The notes under the pieces are model-generated. The model was not told the DNA's origin and made no database searches. It worked only from the letters and a program-made list of their open reading frames with translations. DNA of 64,000 nt from the NCBI RefSeq assembly GCF_963666675.1, contig NZ_OY762929.1, positions 6,404,501-6,468,500 of the forward strand, written 5' to 3'. Shown in pieces: positions 43,113 to 52,282 of the stretch. The position numbers and the translations under genes are program-made. The stretch's first letter is position 1. Every line of letters begins with the position of its first letter. Source of the DNA: an uncultured Desulfobacter sp. (GTDB lineage: Bacteria > Desulfobacterota > Desulfobacteria > Desulfobacterales > Desulfobacteraceae).

Positions 43113-45761
43113 TTATGAATTGATCATTTTTTCCGCCAGCCCCATGGTCGTCAAGCGCTGCTGGGCCAGCCTGGCCCAGACCGAGTCGTAAGACTGTACG
43201 ATCTGCTCAAAGGTCTCTTTAGCCTTGTCCAGGGCATTGCCTTTCTGGTAGGCATCCCCCAGCAGAAATCCGATATTGGCCTTGGCCCGGTCTCCCTGTG
43301 AAAAATCCAGGGCTTTGGCAAAGGCATCGGCGGCCTGGCCATAGGATTTCATTGCCAGGTAAGTGGAGCCCAGGGTTTTGTAAGCCCCTGCCAGGATCTC
43401 GTAATTTTCGCCGGGAGATGCGGCGAATGCCTTCACGGCCCGGGCCTGGAGTTCTGCCGCCGTTTTCAAGTCCGGCTTCTTTTGGTAAATGGCTGCGCGA
43501 AGCATGAGTATTCGCCCTTTGGCCAGTGCATCTCCCCCAGCTTTATACGCCAGGATTAGATTATCATCCGCCTTTGAAAATTTACCCTTTTCCAGGTAAA
43601 TCTGTCCGATCCGGAGCAGGGCCTCAACCCGGTTTGTATCTTTTGGAAATCTTTTCGTAAACGCGTATAATAATTTTAAGGCATCGTTATCCCTGCCGGA
43701 CTCGTCCATGGCTTTACCCAGTCCAAACAAAAGCGCGGCCGGGCGTTCCGACCTTTTATAAAGTTTGTACGCGGAGATCAACTGATTAAATGCCTCTTCA
43801 TACAAATCCGCCTGTAAATAGGCCTGGCCCACATAAAAGGGAATCAGCCGGCCGCCCATTTTGTCTAACTTCATTTTTTCGGATTCATACCTCATCAATA
43901 CGGAGGTATATTCATCTGCCTTTAATTGTTCTTTAAACAGTGCCTCATAGGCCTTTTGCATCAGCTTGACCGCTTCGTAGCGCAGCCCCCTGGGATGGGT
44001 GGATAACAGGTCTTCGATTTCTTTGATGCACTTATCATACTCCCCGTTTTTCTGATAAATTTCAGCCAGGCGCATCATGGCGATCCGGGCGTAGGTGTTT
44101 TCCGGAAACCGGGTTTTGACCATTTCGTAGATTTCAATCTTTTCTTCATCGGTGTCAAGGTATCTGGCAATCCCGATGGAGGCATTTATAAATCCCGGGG
44201 AATCTGGGTATTTTTCCCGGACCAGTTCATATAATTTGATCGCCTTTTCTTCCTGGTTCTCCATGCCGTAAGCGTCGCCGGTCTTGCTTAGCGCCATGTC
44301 GGGATCTTTGACATCCGGGTAAAGATTCAGCATCCGGATATAATTTTCCCGGGCCCCTTTGCTTAGGCCCAGTTCAAAATTGGCATCTGCCGCATATTTG
44401 AGCAGGTCCGAAGATTCATACACCTTTTTTACATCATTTTGTATGACATAATTAAGCACGCTCAGTGCGTCATAATACCGCAGGTTTTCGAACAGGGCCT
44501 TACCATAGCCCACGCCTGCATCCGATATATACCCGTTGCTTATTGGGGACTCAAATACCTTTTTATACAGATTCAGGGCTTTGTCATTGTATCCTCTGGC
44601 ACTATAAATTTTGGCCAGATGGTACTCCACCTCGGGCATGCCGGAGTAGTCCGGAAAGTCCTTGGTGATAATATCAAAATACCCTTCGGCGGTGGCACTG
44701 TTGTTCAAACGGGTATGAATCAATCCCATGGCGGCATAGGCAAAGGGAAGATAGGTTGATTTCGGAAAGGACACCATGGCATCCTGAAACATACGTTCTG
44801 CCCTTAAAAGCCCTGCCGGATCATTGTTTTCAACACCCATAAAATTGACATAGGCCAGGAGATAGTGAACCTGTTCCAGGCAGAAGGGGTTTTCCTCAAA
44901 TAGATATTGTTCCAGAATGGCCCCGGCTTCTTTATACAACTGTTTTTTGACCAGAAGCATGGCATTTTCAACGGCATTGGCCCCGCAGCCCTGCAACGGG
45001 TCTTTGCCCCGGTACATATCGCTGATATCGCCTTTAAAACGACTGGCCTGACGATTTGGCGGAATATAAAGCGGTGCTTCCTTTCTCGCCTCTTTTGCCT
45101 TGGCTATAACCGTCTCCTTTTTGGGCGCAGGCGCCGGGGACGCTTGGGTTATGGGGTCCGGCTTCTGCATTGCAGGCTCGGTGGCGGTGTCGGCAAGGGC
45201 AGGGGGCTCGGCAGGTTCCTGGGGCTGAGATAAGACTGGCTTGTCAGGTTGCGGAGGCGCCGATTCTGCCTGTGTTGACGGTTCCGGCGCAGTCCGGGCC
45301 TGGGGCGCAGGTTCAGGTGCCGGGGTGGATTTGGGAACGGCAGCGGCAAGATTTACAGATTTATTTAAAACAACGGTCAACTGATTAGCGGCATCAAAAG
45401 AGAACTTAATTATTTCTTCACTGGGGTGTTTTCCCGTTACCATCAGGGCAACCACATTGCCGTCAAGGGCTTCCACATGGACGGATTCAAGGTTGGGATT
45501 GTTTTTGCCGTCGATGACCGTCCCTTTGGGCAGGCGTGCATTTTTAATGGCCACCAGCACCTCCCGGTCTCCGACGCGGACCACTTTGACAGGGGCTTTC
45601 CCGGTCATATCAACCATCACGGAAAAGGGATTGTCCTTGACGTGAATTGCTTTGATAACGGGTTGCGCGGCCATGGCCGATGCTGCCTGCATAAACATGA
45701 AGAAAAACACGGTCCAGGCCGATGATAAAACCTTCAGGTATGTGGGGCTTAATTCTCTCAT
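43113..45761 (-). CDS. Large TPR-repeat exported protein ahead of the flagellar activator
   Basis: 882 aa. A signal peptide (about 13-32), then a beta-rich AMIN-like domain (about 35-130, HVKDNPFSVMVDMTGKAPVKVVRVGDREVLVAIK). A Pro/Ala/Glu linker with repeated PAP and QPE units covers 140-235. About ten TPR-like repeats fill the rest. The layout, AMIN-like plus TPRs, suggests a periplasmic peptidoglycan-near scaffold. It is led by a strong sigma-54 promoter at 45805-45820 and is cotranscribed with the FlrC-like regulator, so it is probably a motility or polar scaffold. No enzyme motif is seen. Confidence 0.75.
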   Translation of the reverse strand: MRELSPTYLKVLSSAWTVFFFMFMQAASAMAAQPVIKAIHVKDNPFSVMVDMTGKAPVKVVRVGDREVLVAIKNARLPKGTVIDGKNNPNLESVHVEALDGNVVALMVTGKHPSEEIIKFSFDAANQLTVVLNKSVNLAAAVPKSTPAPEPAPQARTAPEPSTQAESAPPQPDKPVLSQPQEPAEPPALADTATEPAMQKPDPITQASPAPAPKKETVIAKAKEARKEAPLYIPPNRQASRFKGDISDMYRGKDPLQGCGANAVENAMLLVKKQLYKEAGAILEQYLFEENPFCLEQVHYLLAYVNFMGVENNDPAGLLRAERMFQDAMVSFPKSTYLPFAYAAMGLIHTRLNNSATAEGYFDIITKDFPDYSGMPEVEYHLAKIYSARGYNDKALNLYKKVFESPISNGYISDAGVGYGKALFENLRYYDALSVLNYVIQNDVKKVYESSDLLKYAADANFELGLSKGARENYIRMLNLYPDVKDPDMALSKTGDAYGMENQEEKAIKLYELVREKYPDSPGFINASIGIARYLDTDEEKIEIYEMVKTRFPENTYARIAMMRLAEIYQKNGEYDKCIKEIEDLLSTHPRGLRYEAVKLMQKAYEALFKEQLKADEYTSVLMRYESEKMKLDKMGGRLIPFYVGQAYLQADLYEEAFNQLISAYKLYKRSERPAALLFGLGKAMDESGRDNDALKLLYAFTKRFPKDTNRVEALLRIGQIYLEKGKFSKADDNLILAYKAGGDALAKGRILMLRAAIYQKKPDLKTAAELQARAVKAFAASPGENYEILAGAYKTLGSTYLAMKSYGQAADAFAKALDFSQGDRAKANIGFLLGDAYQKGNALDKAKETFEQIVQSYDSVWARLAQQRLTTMGLAEKMINS

Positions 45762-45804
45762 GATATATTAATATCCAAAAGGGTTCATGGTTGGAGAATT
45801 AAAA

Positions 45805-45820
45805 AGCAAGTAACATGCCA
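45805..45820 (-). promoter_or_regulatory. Sigma-54 promoter of the TPR-flrC-like operon
   Basis: On the minus strand TGGCATGTTACTTGCT, near-consensus -24/-12 element with GG-N10-GC. The expected start lies about 33 bases before the TPR gene. Confidence 0.85.
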
Positions 45821-45919
45821 TACCTGCAATTGTGCGTCATGTCAGACGTAACCGCATGTCCGGTAAATGCGTTTACACATAACGTCTGGATAAGGTGTGG
45901 GGATTTCCGGCGGCAGGTG

Positions 45920-46975
45920 TCAAAAAACCGGCATCTCGTCTTCCGGTTCAATATCCATTTTCTTTATTTTCTCCACCAGGGTCGTCCGGTTCATTTTTAA
46001 CAGTTCGGCGGCCTTGGCTTTTACCCACCCGGTTTGATTCAAGGCGTGGGTAATTAAAGATTTTTGATATGATTCCACGGCCTCATTAAACCCGATGTTA
46101 TTCCGAAACACGCCGGTCACACAGACCGGGGTGGCATCTGTCCCGGTATCGGTCATGCAGCTTGGCAGATCGGCGATGCTGACGGTATCGGTCTCCACAA
46201 GCACTGACAGCCGTTCCACCAGATTTTCAAGTTCCCGGATGTTACCGGGCCATTCATAGGTTTCAAGCACCTGTTTTACCGAATCCGGAAATATCTTGGC
46301 CTCATATTCGGCGTTGCGTCGTGTGAATCCGGACTGGAAATGGTTTACCAGGGGGATGATGTCTTCAGGACGTTCGCGCAGGGGCAAAATATTGATGGGA
46401 ATCACGTTAAGGCGGTAATAGAGGTCTTCTCTGAATTCATTATCCGCCATGGCTGCGGTCAAATTTTTGTTGGTGGCTGAAATGACCCGGATATCAACGG
46501 ATATGGTCTGGGAGCCGCCCACCCGTTCGAATCGCCTTTCCTGTAACGCGCGTAACAATTTTACCTGCAGATCCGGACTCATGTCTCCGATTTCATCCAG
46601 AAAAATTGTCCCTTTATCGGCAATTTCAAAACGTCCGGTCCTTGTACGATGGGCGCCGGTGAATGCGCCTTTTTCGTGGCCGAACAACTCGCTTTCAAGA
46701 AGTTCGCTGGGAATGGCGCCGCAATTGATGACCACCATGGGACCGTCTTTTCTTGTTGAATTTTTATGGATGGCCCGGGCAATAAGTTCCTTGCCCGTCC
46801 CGCTTTCGCCTGTGATCAGCACCGATGAATCCGAGCGCGCAACCTTGCGCACCCGGTCGAGCACGGCCATCAGGCCTTTGCTCACACCGGCAATGCCGCT
46901 GCGGTCAAAACCCGGAATCGTTTGGGGCGGGGCGTCAACTGAAGCAGTTGTTTTTTCGGCAGTTGCTTGGGCCAT
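45920..46975 (-). CDS. FlrA/FleQ-like sigma-54 activator without receiver domain
   Basis: 351 aa. A short N-terminal tail (about 25 residues) leads into the AAA+ domain with GESGTGKE (about 58), GAFTGAHRTRTGRFE (about 100) and LDEIGDMS (Walker B). A C-terminal Fis-type helix-turn-helix is KAKAAELLKMNRTTLVEKIKKM. No phosphorylation site is present, so control may be by level, ligand or partner. As the last gene of the cheX-cheY-activator group and next to the strong sigma-54 promoter of the TPR operon, it is the likely master flagellar activator. Confidence 0.85.
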   Translation of the reverse strand: MAQATAEKTTASVDAPPQTIPGFDRSGIAGVSKGLMAVLDRVRKVARSDSSVLITGESGTGKELIARAIHKNSTRKDGPMVVINCGAIPSELLESELFGHEKGAFTGAHRTRTGRFEIADKGTIFLDEIGDMSPDLQVKLLRALQERRFERVGGSQTISVDIRVISATNKNLTAAMADNEFREDLYYRLNVIPINILPLRERPEDIIPLVNHFQSGFTRRNAEYEAKIFPDSVKQVLETYEWPGNIRELENLVERLSVLVETDTVSIADLPSCMTDTGTDATPVCVTGVFRNNIGFNEAVESYQKSLITHALNQTGWVKAKAAELLKMNRTTLVEKIKKMDIEPEDEMPVF

Positions 46976-46986
46976 AAGATCTAAAC

Positions 46987-47361
46987 TTATTTAAGGATTT
47001 TTTTGAGTTTGTCAGAAATCGCCTCCGCCGTAAACGGCTTGACCACATAATTGGAGACACCGGCTTGTACGGCTTCTATGACGTTTTGTTTCTGGGCTTC
47101 AGCCGTGACCATCAAAAAAGGTGATTTTTTGTACTTATCACTGGCCCTGACTTTTTTAAGCAGTTCAAGTCCCGTCATTTTGGGCATGTTCCAGTCGGAA
47201 ATAATCAGATCAATCTCCTGGCTTTCAAGGACGTCCCACGCCGTTGTACCATCATCGGCCTCCACCAGATTTTTAAAACCAAGCTGTTTTAAAATATTCT
47301 TCAGAATACGGCGCATGGTCGCAAAATCGTCAACTATTAAAATCTTGATGGATGTGTCCAT
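46987..47361 (-). CDS. CheY-like single-domain response regulator
   Basis: 124 aa from ATG 47361. The residue set is canonical: acidic pair in ILIVDDFATM, phospho-aspartate in DLIISDWNMPKMTG, conserved Thr in MVTAEA and Lys in VVKPFT. This is a motor-binding-type CheY. A GTG six bases upstream (spaced 5 from GGAGG) is an alternative start. It follows CheX by 39 bases, its probable phosphatase. Confidence 0.92.
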   Translation of the reverse strand: MDTSIKILIVDDFATMRRILKNILKQLGFKNLVEADDGTTAWDVLESQEIDLIISDWNMPKMTGLELLKKVRASDKYKKSPFLMVTAEAQKQNVIEAVQAGVSNYVVKPFTAEAISDKLKKILK

Positions 47362-47400
47362 TGCCACATTTTCCTCCTTAATTGGATTGAAACCCATCTT

Positions 47401-47862
47401 CTATCTTTCAAAACACACCTCAATTGTAAATTCTCCACCATCGGTCTGGAACGGGATTGCGATTTTAGGGCCATTCCCATAGTGTCGGATGGTATGTCGT
47501 TTTCCCGTGACCACGGACGGAATGGCCGCCTTGAACACTTTTCCTATTTCATCAAGCTCCCGCCGGGCCTGCCCGGAAATCATATTGGTCAATTCACCAA
47601 CGGCATCGGCGATCTCTTCGTTGAGACCTTCCATTTTTTCTCCGAACATGTTGGAAACGACCGTTAAGATACATTTCTCTTCAAACGTGACGGCAATGGT
47701 TCCCTGGGCGACACCGGTCAGCCCCAGGACCCCCGTCACATCACCCACGGCGATATTATCTTTTTTAAGATAGGGCTTTCCCGCCGTAACCTTGACAAAG
47801 GCCATGGTCTCCAATACGTTAATGGTTGCATTGATGAATGGATTTATCAGTGTGACATCCAA
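47401..47862 (-). CDS. cheX: CheX-like chemotaxis phosphatase
   Basis: 153 aa. The signature helix EIADAVGELTNMISGQARREL holds the E-x2-N catalytic pair of the CheC/CheX/FliY family, which dephosphorylates CheY-P. The length and the single copy of the motif fit CheX. It sits directly before a CheY gene. Confidence 0.88.
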   Translation of the reverse strand: MDVTLINPFINATINVLETMAFVKVTAGKPYLKKDNIAVGDVTGVLGLTGVAQGTIAVTFEEKCILTVVSNMFGEKMEGLNEEIADAVGELTNMISGQARRELDEIGKVFKAAIPSVVTGKRHTIRHYGNGPKIAIPFQTDGGEFTIEVCFER

Positions 47863-47927
47863 GGAACAACACCTCCAGCCGGTTTTAAATTTTACCCGAC
47901 AGCAAGACTTCTATGACGCCGGGGAAA

Positions 47928-48323
47928 CTAATCAGAGTCGTCACTATTATATAAAACCACATTTTTAAGATGGGTAAATGTATCCAGGTCCATGGACTCA
48001 AATTCTACACCAAATCCGGCGTCCGTGTGCCTGACGATTCGTCCCTGGATTTCCAGCTTGATATCGTCTATGCCTCCGGACAGATAGATATTCACCCGGC
48101 ACATCGTATCCAAGGCCGGTCGCTTGTCTGTTTTGGCAAATACGCCTTTTTGGCTCAAATCCTTTGAATGGGCTTCAAACCGAGCGTTTTGACCGGACGC
48201 GTCAATCATGTGGATTTCGATTTTGGTCGCAAAAATCACCCGGGAATATTTTCGCCTGTCGTCTTTGTCTGGAATGTTCAATGCAATTTCACTCCACGCT
48301 GAAAAGATATAAGTTGTATACAC
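47928..48323 (-). CDS. PilZ domain c-di-GMP receptor
   Basis: 131 aa from a GTG at 48323, or about 117 aa from a TTG at 48281 (LNIPDKDD). The c-di-GMP binding motif is DRRKYSR (RxxxR) followed by DLSQKG (D-x-S-x2-G). The domain controls motility or surface behaviour when c-di-GMP rises. It lies between an HD-GYP phosphodiesterase-like gene and the chemotaxis genes on the same strand. Confidence 0.88.
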   Translation of the reverse strand: MYTTYIFSAWSEIALNIPDKDDRRKYSRVIFATKIEIHMIDASGQNARFEAHSKDLSQKGVFAKTDKRPALDTMCRVNIYLSGGIDDIKLEIQGRIVRHTDAGFGVEFESMDLDTFTHLKNVVLYNSDDSD

Positions 48324-48374
48324 TCAATAATTTCCTAGGTTAGATTAGCATATTTCATTTTCAGGCTCAAGCCA

Positions 48375-49901
48375 TTAAAAATCATCCGGCAGGTCCTGGG
48401 TCGCCACCCGCAGAAAATTATTCACCACATCAGGGTCAAACTGAGATCCTGAATTTTTAACGATAATGTCGAGGACGACATGTTTATCTATTTTTTTTCG
48501 ATAGGCCCTGTCCGATGCCATGGCATCATAACTGTCGGCAACGGATAATATCCTTGCCAGCTTGGGGATCTGTCCGCCTTGAAGCCCGTCGGGGTATCCT
48601 TTGCCGTCAAATCGTTCATGGTGATGCCGGATGATCCGGGCTTCCCTGCCCCAAAGCCCCAGGTTGCTTATGATATCGGCACCGATGGCCGGATGCTCTT
48701 TTATTTTTTCGTATTCATCTTCGGTAAGCCGTCCCGGCTTTAGAAGAATATCGTCTCTGATGCCTATTTTACCGATATCATGAAGGCTGCCTGCCACATT
48801 AATCATGTCCAGTTCTTCGTCGGAGCATCCCATCTCTTCGCCGATCATGTGGGCGACCTGGGCCACCCGGGTCGAATGTTTACGGGTATAAAGATCCCGG
48901 ACTTCAAGGGCCGTAACAAACGCAAACAGGGTGGAAAACAGATTTTCATATATATTTTCATATAGAGCGATATTTTCAATGCCCGAGGCCGCTTTCTGGG
49001 TGATAAAATTTAAGTAGTAAATGTCCTGTTCGCCGAAAAAACGAGGGCCCTGGAAAATATATGCTGAAACAATACCGAAAATCTTATCCCGGATTTTCAA
49101 TGGCGCGACCATAAAGGAGTGTACTTGACGTTTCATTGAAGGGATGCCCGAGGCATCCGGGACAAGGCAGGGTGTGTAATCGCTTCCCAGTGACTCTATT
49201 ATGAAGGCCTTTTCCGCTTCGGGAATATCTACGGCATGGGATGGCGGGTATGTTTTGTGTTTTGCGGCCGCTTTGTCCACAAGGACCAGGGGGCTGTCCT
49301 GTTCTGAATACACATGAAAAAAGACCAGGTCCGCCTTGAGTTCTTCGACACCTAACCGGACAACTTTGTTAAAAATTTCGTAACTGGAATCAATGGCGGA
49401 AAAATCTTCCATGACCCGGTTTAAGGTATTGACTTCCTCAACTTTTTTAACCAGTTCGTTGTTGAGTTTACGCAGGCGTTCCTGACGTTCCACCTCTTCC
49501 TTGAGAATCAGGTTTTCAACGAAAAGCCCGCGTTCCCGCAATATCCTGCGAAGGGTCAACTCCATCTGTTCAAGGTTTACCGGCTTGATCAGGTAATCCA
49601 CAACGCCGTTTTTCAAGGTCTGTATGGTATTTTCAAGGGACGGATACCCAGTCATCACCACAACGGGCAGCGTACTGTCAATCTGGCGGATTTGTTCGGC
49701 AAGTTCGAGGCCGTCCATCACGGGCATGTTGATATCGGTGAAAATGCAGTCTATTTTTTCCCGATTAATAATACCCAGAGCGGTTTCCCCATTGTCTGCA
49801 GTATACACTTGGTAGCCTTTTCTTTCAAAAAATCCTTCTGTGACATCCAGAATGCCGTTTTCGTCATCCACCACCAGGATTTTAACATTGTCCTTGTTCA
49901 T
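48375..49901 (-). CDS. HD-GYP response regulator (c-di-GMP phosphodiesterase)
   Basis: 508 aa from ATG 49901. A receiver domain (1-120, DD pair in ILVVDDENG, phospho-aspartate in FTDINMPVMDG) and a coiled coil (about 125-160) lead to a GAF-like sensor (about 165-315). The HD-GYP domain is C-terminal (about 320-500), with LHDIGKIGI for the HD and RFDGKGYPDGLQGGQIP for the GYP. All metal and GYP residues expected for c-di-GMP hydrolysis are present. A TTG nine bases upstream is a less likely start. It is next to the PilZ gene, suggesting a c-di-GMP input to motility. Confidence 0.92.
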   Translation of the reverse strand: MNKDNVKILVVDDENGILDVTEGFFERKGYQVYTADNGETALGIINREKIDCIFTDINMPVMDGLELAEQIRQIDSTLPVVVMTGYPSLENTIQTLKNGVVDYLIKPVNLEQMELTLRRILRERGLFVENLILKEEVERQERLRKLNNELVKKVEEVNTLNRVMEDFSAIDSSYEIFNKVVRLGVEELKADLVFFHVYSEQDSPLVLVDKAAAKHKTYPPSHAVDIPEAEKAFIIESLGSDYTPCLVPDASGIPSMKRQVHSFMVAPLKIRDKIFGIVSAYIFQGPRFFGEQDIYYLNFITQKAASGIENIALYENIYENLFSTLFAFVTALEVRDLYTRKHSTRVAQVAHMIGEEMGCSDEELDMINVAGSLHDIGKIGIRDDILLKPGRLTEDEYEKIKEHPAIGADIISNLGLWGREARIIRHHHERFDGKGYPDGLQGGQIPKLARILSVADSYDAMASDRAYRKKIDKHVVLDIIVKNSGSQFDPDVVNNFLRVATQDLPDDF

Positions 49902-49940
49902 CCACCTCAACCTGTCGTTTTTTCATAAGAAAGTCTGTGC

Positions 49941-50205
49941 AAGTTACTCAGAGCTTTCAAACTTTGTTGTGGGTGTTGCCCGGGCGTTGATACACCAGGT
50001 CGGCCCAGGGCCGTTTATATAAAAGAGCTCGATAACTTACTGAGTTCTTTCAACCTTCGTTGTGGGCTGTCCTTCAGTGCTGATATGTCAGGTCAGCCCA
50101 TGGCTGTTATATACAACGTTCGTTCTGTGTACGCGACGCAGATTTATTCACTTGCGTTGTCGGCTGGAGCCGGGTGTCCATAAACCCGGTCAGCCCGTGG
50201 GTGTT
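49941..50205 (+). repeat. Three tandem stem-loop repeat units (B1, B2, B3)
   Basis: Units of about 90-95 bases at roughly 49941-50020, 50023-50112 and 50113-50205. Each has a G/C stem around a short loop: GGGCTG..CAGCCC type in B2 and B3, GGGT..GCCC in B1. The stem pairs vary together between copies (GGGCC/GGCCC in copy A, GGGCT/AGCCC in B2, GGCTG/CAGCC in B3). They lie in the noncoding gap upstream of lrp. Confidence 0.72.
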
Positions 50206-50342
50206 AATTGGAATTTTCTTAAATTTTACATGTATACGAAACATTGTATTTTATCAACCAAATTAAATTGTTTAAGATTTCAACGAAACCCATGTAAAGA
50301 GAACTTAATTTGTTGGTTTCGTTTTTATAAAGAATAATATTC

Positions 50343-50371
50343 TTGACTTTGTACAATACAATGAATATTTT
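50343..50371 (+). promoter_or_regulatory. Sigma-70-like promoter of lrp
   Basis: TTGACT (50343-50348), 17-base spacer, TATTTT (50366-50371). The gene starts about 50 bases later. Confidence 0.55.
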
Positions 50372-50425
50372 CCCGTATTAGTAAGACGTATATGATAAAT
50401 TTAACATAAATTGAGTGTTATTGGT

Positions 50426-50884
50426 ATGGATAAAACGGACCTGGAAATTCTTAAGATCCTACAGAGAAAAGCCAGAATTCCCAATGTTGAGGTCGCCAGG
50501 CGCATTGGCATGGCCCCGTCCGCAGTGCTCGAGCGAATTAAAAAGCTGGAGGCAAAAAAAATCATCCAGGGGTATGAGGTGCGCCTGAACCCTGAGATGT
50601 TCGGCGGGGCCATGATTGCCTTTGTCAGTATCCAGGTGACCCGCCCGTCCAAAATTCGGGAAACCGGCGAACAGCTGGCGGCCATTGAACAGGTCCAGGA
50701 GGTCCACTATTTGGCCGGGGGCGACACCCTGATGCTCAAAATAAAGACATCCGACAACACGGCGCTGGAAGCGCTGATTCAAAACCGGATCGCGGATCTG
50801 AACAGCGTGAAGGCAACCCAAACATTTATTGCGCTATCCACGTTCAAGGAGAGCGCCAAGATCAAATTGCCGGATGATATTTAA
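50426..50884 (+). CDS. Lrp/AsnC family transcription regulator
   Basis: 152 aa from ATG 50426. The N-terminal helix-turn-helix reads DKTDLEILKILQRKARIPNVEVARRIGMAPSAVLERIKKLE, and the C-terminal RAM ligand domain includes VQEVHYLAGGDTLMLKIKT. It probably senses an amino acid. It is 23 bases ahead of the decarboxylase gene, so it may regulate that gene. A TTG at 50411 is an alternative start without a better ribosome site. Confidence 0.88.
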   Translation: MDKTDLEILKILQRKARIPNVEVARRIGMAPSAVLERIKKLEAKKIIQGYEVRLNPEMFGGAMIAFVSIQVTRPSKIRETGEQLAAIEQVQEVHYLAGGDTLMLKIKTSDNTALEALIQNRIADLNSVKATQTFIALSTFKESAKIKLPDDI

Positions 50885-50907
50885 TACATAGATAAGGAAT
50901 TATTATT

Positions 50908-52176
50908 ATGCCCATGTCACCTGAATTCAAAGATAGACTGTCCGCGGTGGTCCAGGATGCCGCCTCCGCCTTTGGCACCCCTTTTCACATCTACGATGAG
51001 ACCGGGATCATTCAAACATGCAAGGCCCTGAATGACGCCTTTGCCCCCATTGACGGATTCAAAGAGTATTTTGCGGTTAAAGGCCTGCCAAATCCCACGG
51101 TGATGGCGCTTCTTAAAGGCCAGGGCTTTGGTTTTGACTGTTCTTCGGTGCCGGAGATCGAACTGGCCCGCCAAGTCGGAAGCAATGCCGACGATATCAT
51201 GTTCACCTCCAACAACACCACCCGGGAACAGTTGGTTGCCGCCATGGACAATGGAGGAAGCATCGTAAACCTGGATGATATCTCCCTGATTCAAAAGCTG
51301 CCGGCCGTACCTGAGCTGCTTTGTTTCAGATACAACCCCGGGGCCGCACGCCAGGGGAACGACATTATCGGTAAGCCTGAGGAAGCCAAATACGGTTTGA
51401 CCCGGGAACAGATTTTTTCAGCCTATGAACAGGCCAAAGCCATGGGTGTCAAAAGATTCGGCCTGCATACCATGATGGCCTCCAATGAGCTTAATTTCCA
51501 ATACATGATTGATACGGCAGATATGCTGCTCCAATTGATTGAGGAGATAAACCAGGCCCTTGATATCCGTTTTGAATTTATCAACATCGGCGGTGGATTG
51601 GGTATCCCCTATACGCCGGATGCCGAGCCCTTCAACCTTGAGGGTATGGCCAAGGGCATTATCCGTTCCTTTGGGGCGTTTAAAGATAAAAACGGCTGGA
51701 TACCCAAATTGTATATGGAAAGTGCCCGGTTTATCACCGGCCCCCACGGGGTTCTGGTCACCTCTGTGATCAACCACAAAAATACCTACCGAAACTATGT
51801 GGGCGTGGATGCTTCCATGTCGGCGTTGATGCGTCCGGGCATGTATGGTGCCTACCATCACATTCACATCCATGACAAGCCGGGTTCCGCACCCTTGAAA
51901 ACAGTGGATGTCGTCGGTGCTTTGTGTGAGAACAACGACAAGTTTTCCATCCAGCGGCAGCTGCCGGAAACCCGTGAAGGCGATATCCTGGTGATCCACG
52001 ACACCGGTGCCCACGGGCATGCCATGGGCTTTAACTACAACGGCCAGCTTCGCCCCAAGGAACTCTTGCTTAAAACCGACGGCAGCATTGAACTGATCCG
52101 CCGGGCAGAGACCATGGATGACTATTTTGCCACATTAACTTTTGAGCCCAAAACCATTAAACCCAAGCAAGGCTGA
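50908..52176 (+). CDS. Diaminopimelate decarboxylase-like PLP enzyme
   Basis: 422 aa, fold type III decarboxylase. The PLP lysine is in EYFAVKGLPNP (about residue 54), the glycine loop is NIGGGLGIPY (about 229) and the GALCENNDKF motif (about 338) matches the conserved C-E-x2-D of DapDC/ODC enzymes. The usual H-x-H-I-G-S-Q segment is replaced by LHTMMASNE, so the exact substrate is less certain than for a standard LysA. If LysA, it makes lysine from meso-diaminopimelate. AAGGAA precedes the ATG by 9 bases. The Lrp-type regulator just upstream fits amino acid control. Confidence 0.78.
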   Translation: MPMSPEFKDRLSAVVQDAASAFGTPFHIYDETGIIQTCKALNDAFAPIDGFKEYFAVKGLPNPTVMALLKGQGFGFDCSSVPEIELARQVGSNADDIMFTSNNTTREQLVAAMDNGGSIVNLDDISLIQKLPAVPELLCFRYNPGAARQGNDIIGKPEEAKYGLTREQIFSAYEQAKAMGVKRFGLHTMMASNELNFQYMIDTADMLLQLIEEINQALDIRFEFINIGGGLGIPYTPDAEPFNLEGMAKGIIRSFGAFKDKNGWIPKLYMESARFITGPHGVLVTSVINHKNTYRNYVGVDASMSALMRPGMYGAYHHIHIHDKPGSAPLKTVDVVGALCENNDKFSIQRQLPETREGDILVIHDTGAHGHAMGFNYNGQLRPKELLLKTDGSIELIRRAETMDDYFATLTFEPKTIKPKQG

Positions 52177-52282
52177 TGATCGGAATAAAAATAATTGATT
52201 ATCAACCCGATTTATGGTTTGCTTTAGCCTGTACACGGCCCAAAAATCTCGACTCTGGCATTGACCCGGCAGGAGAAACAGC

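Noticed and set aside
49941..50205. CRISPR array reading of the three tandem units
   Set aside because: Only three units, long palindromic units without conserved short repeats and unique spacers, no cas genes.
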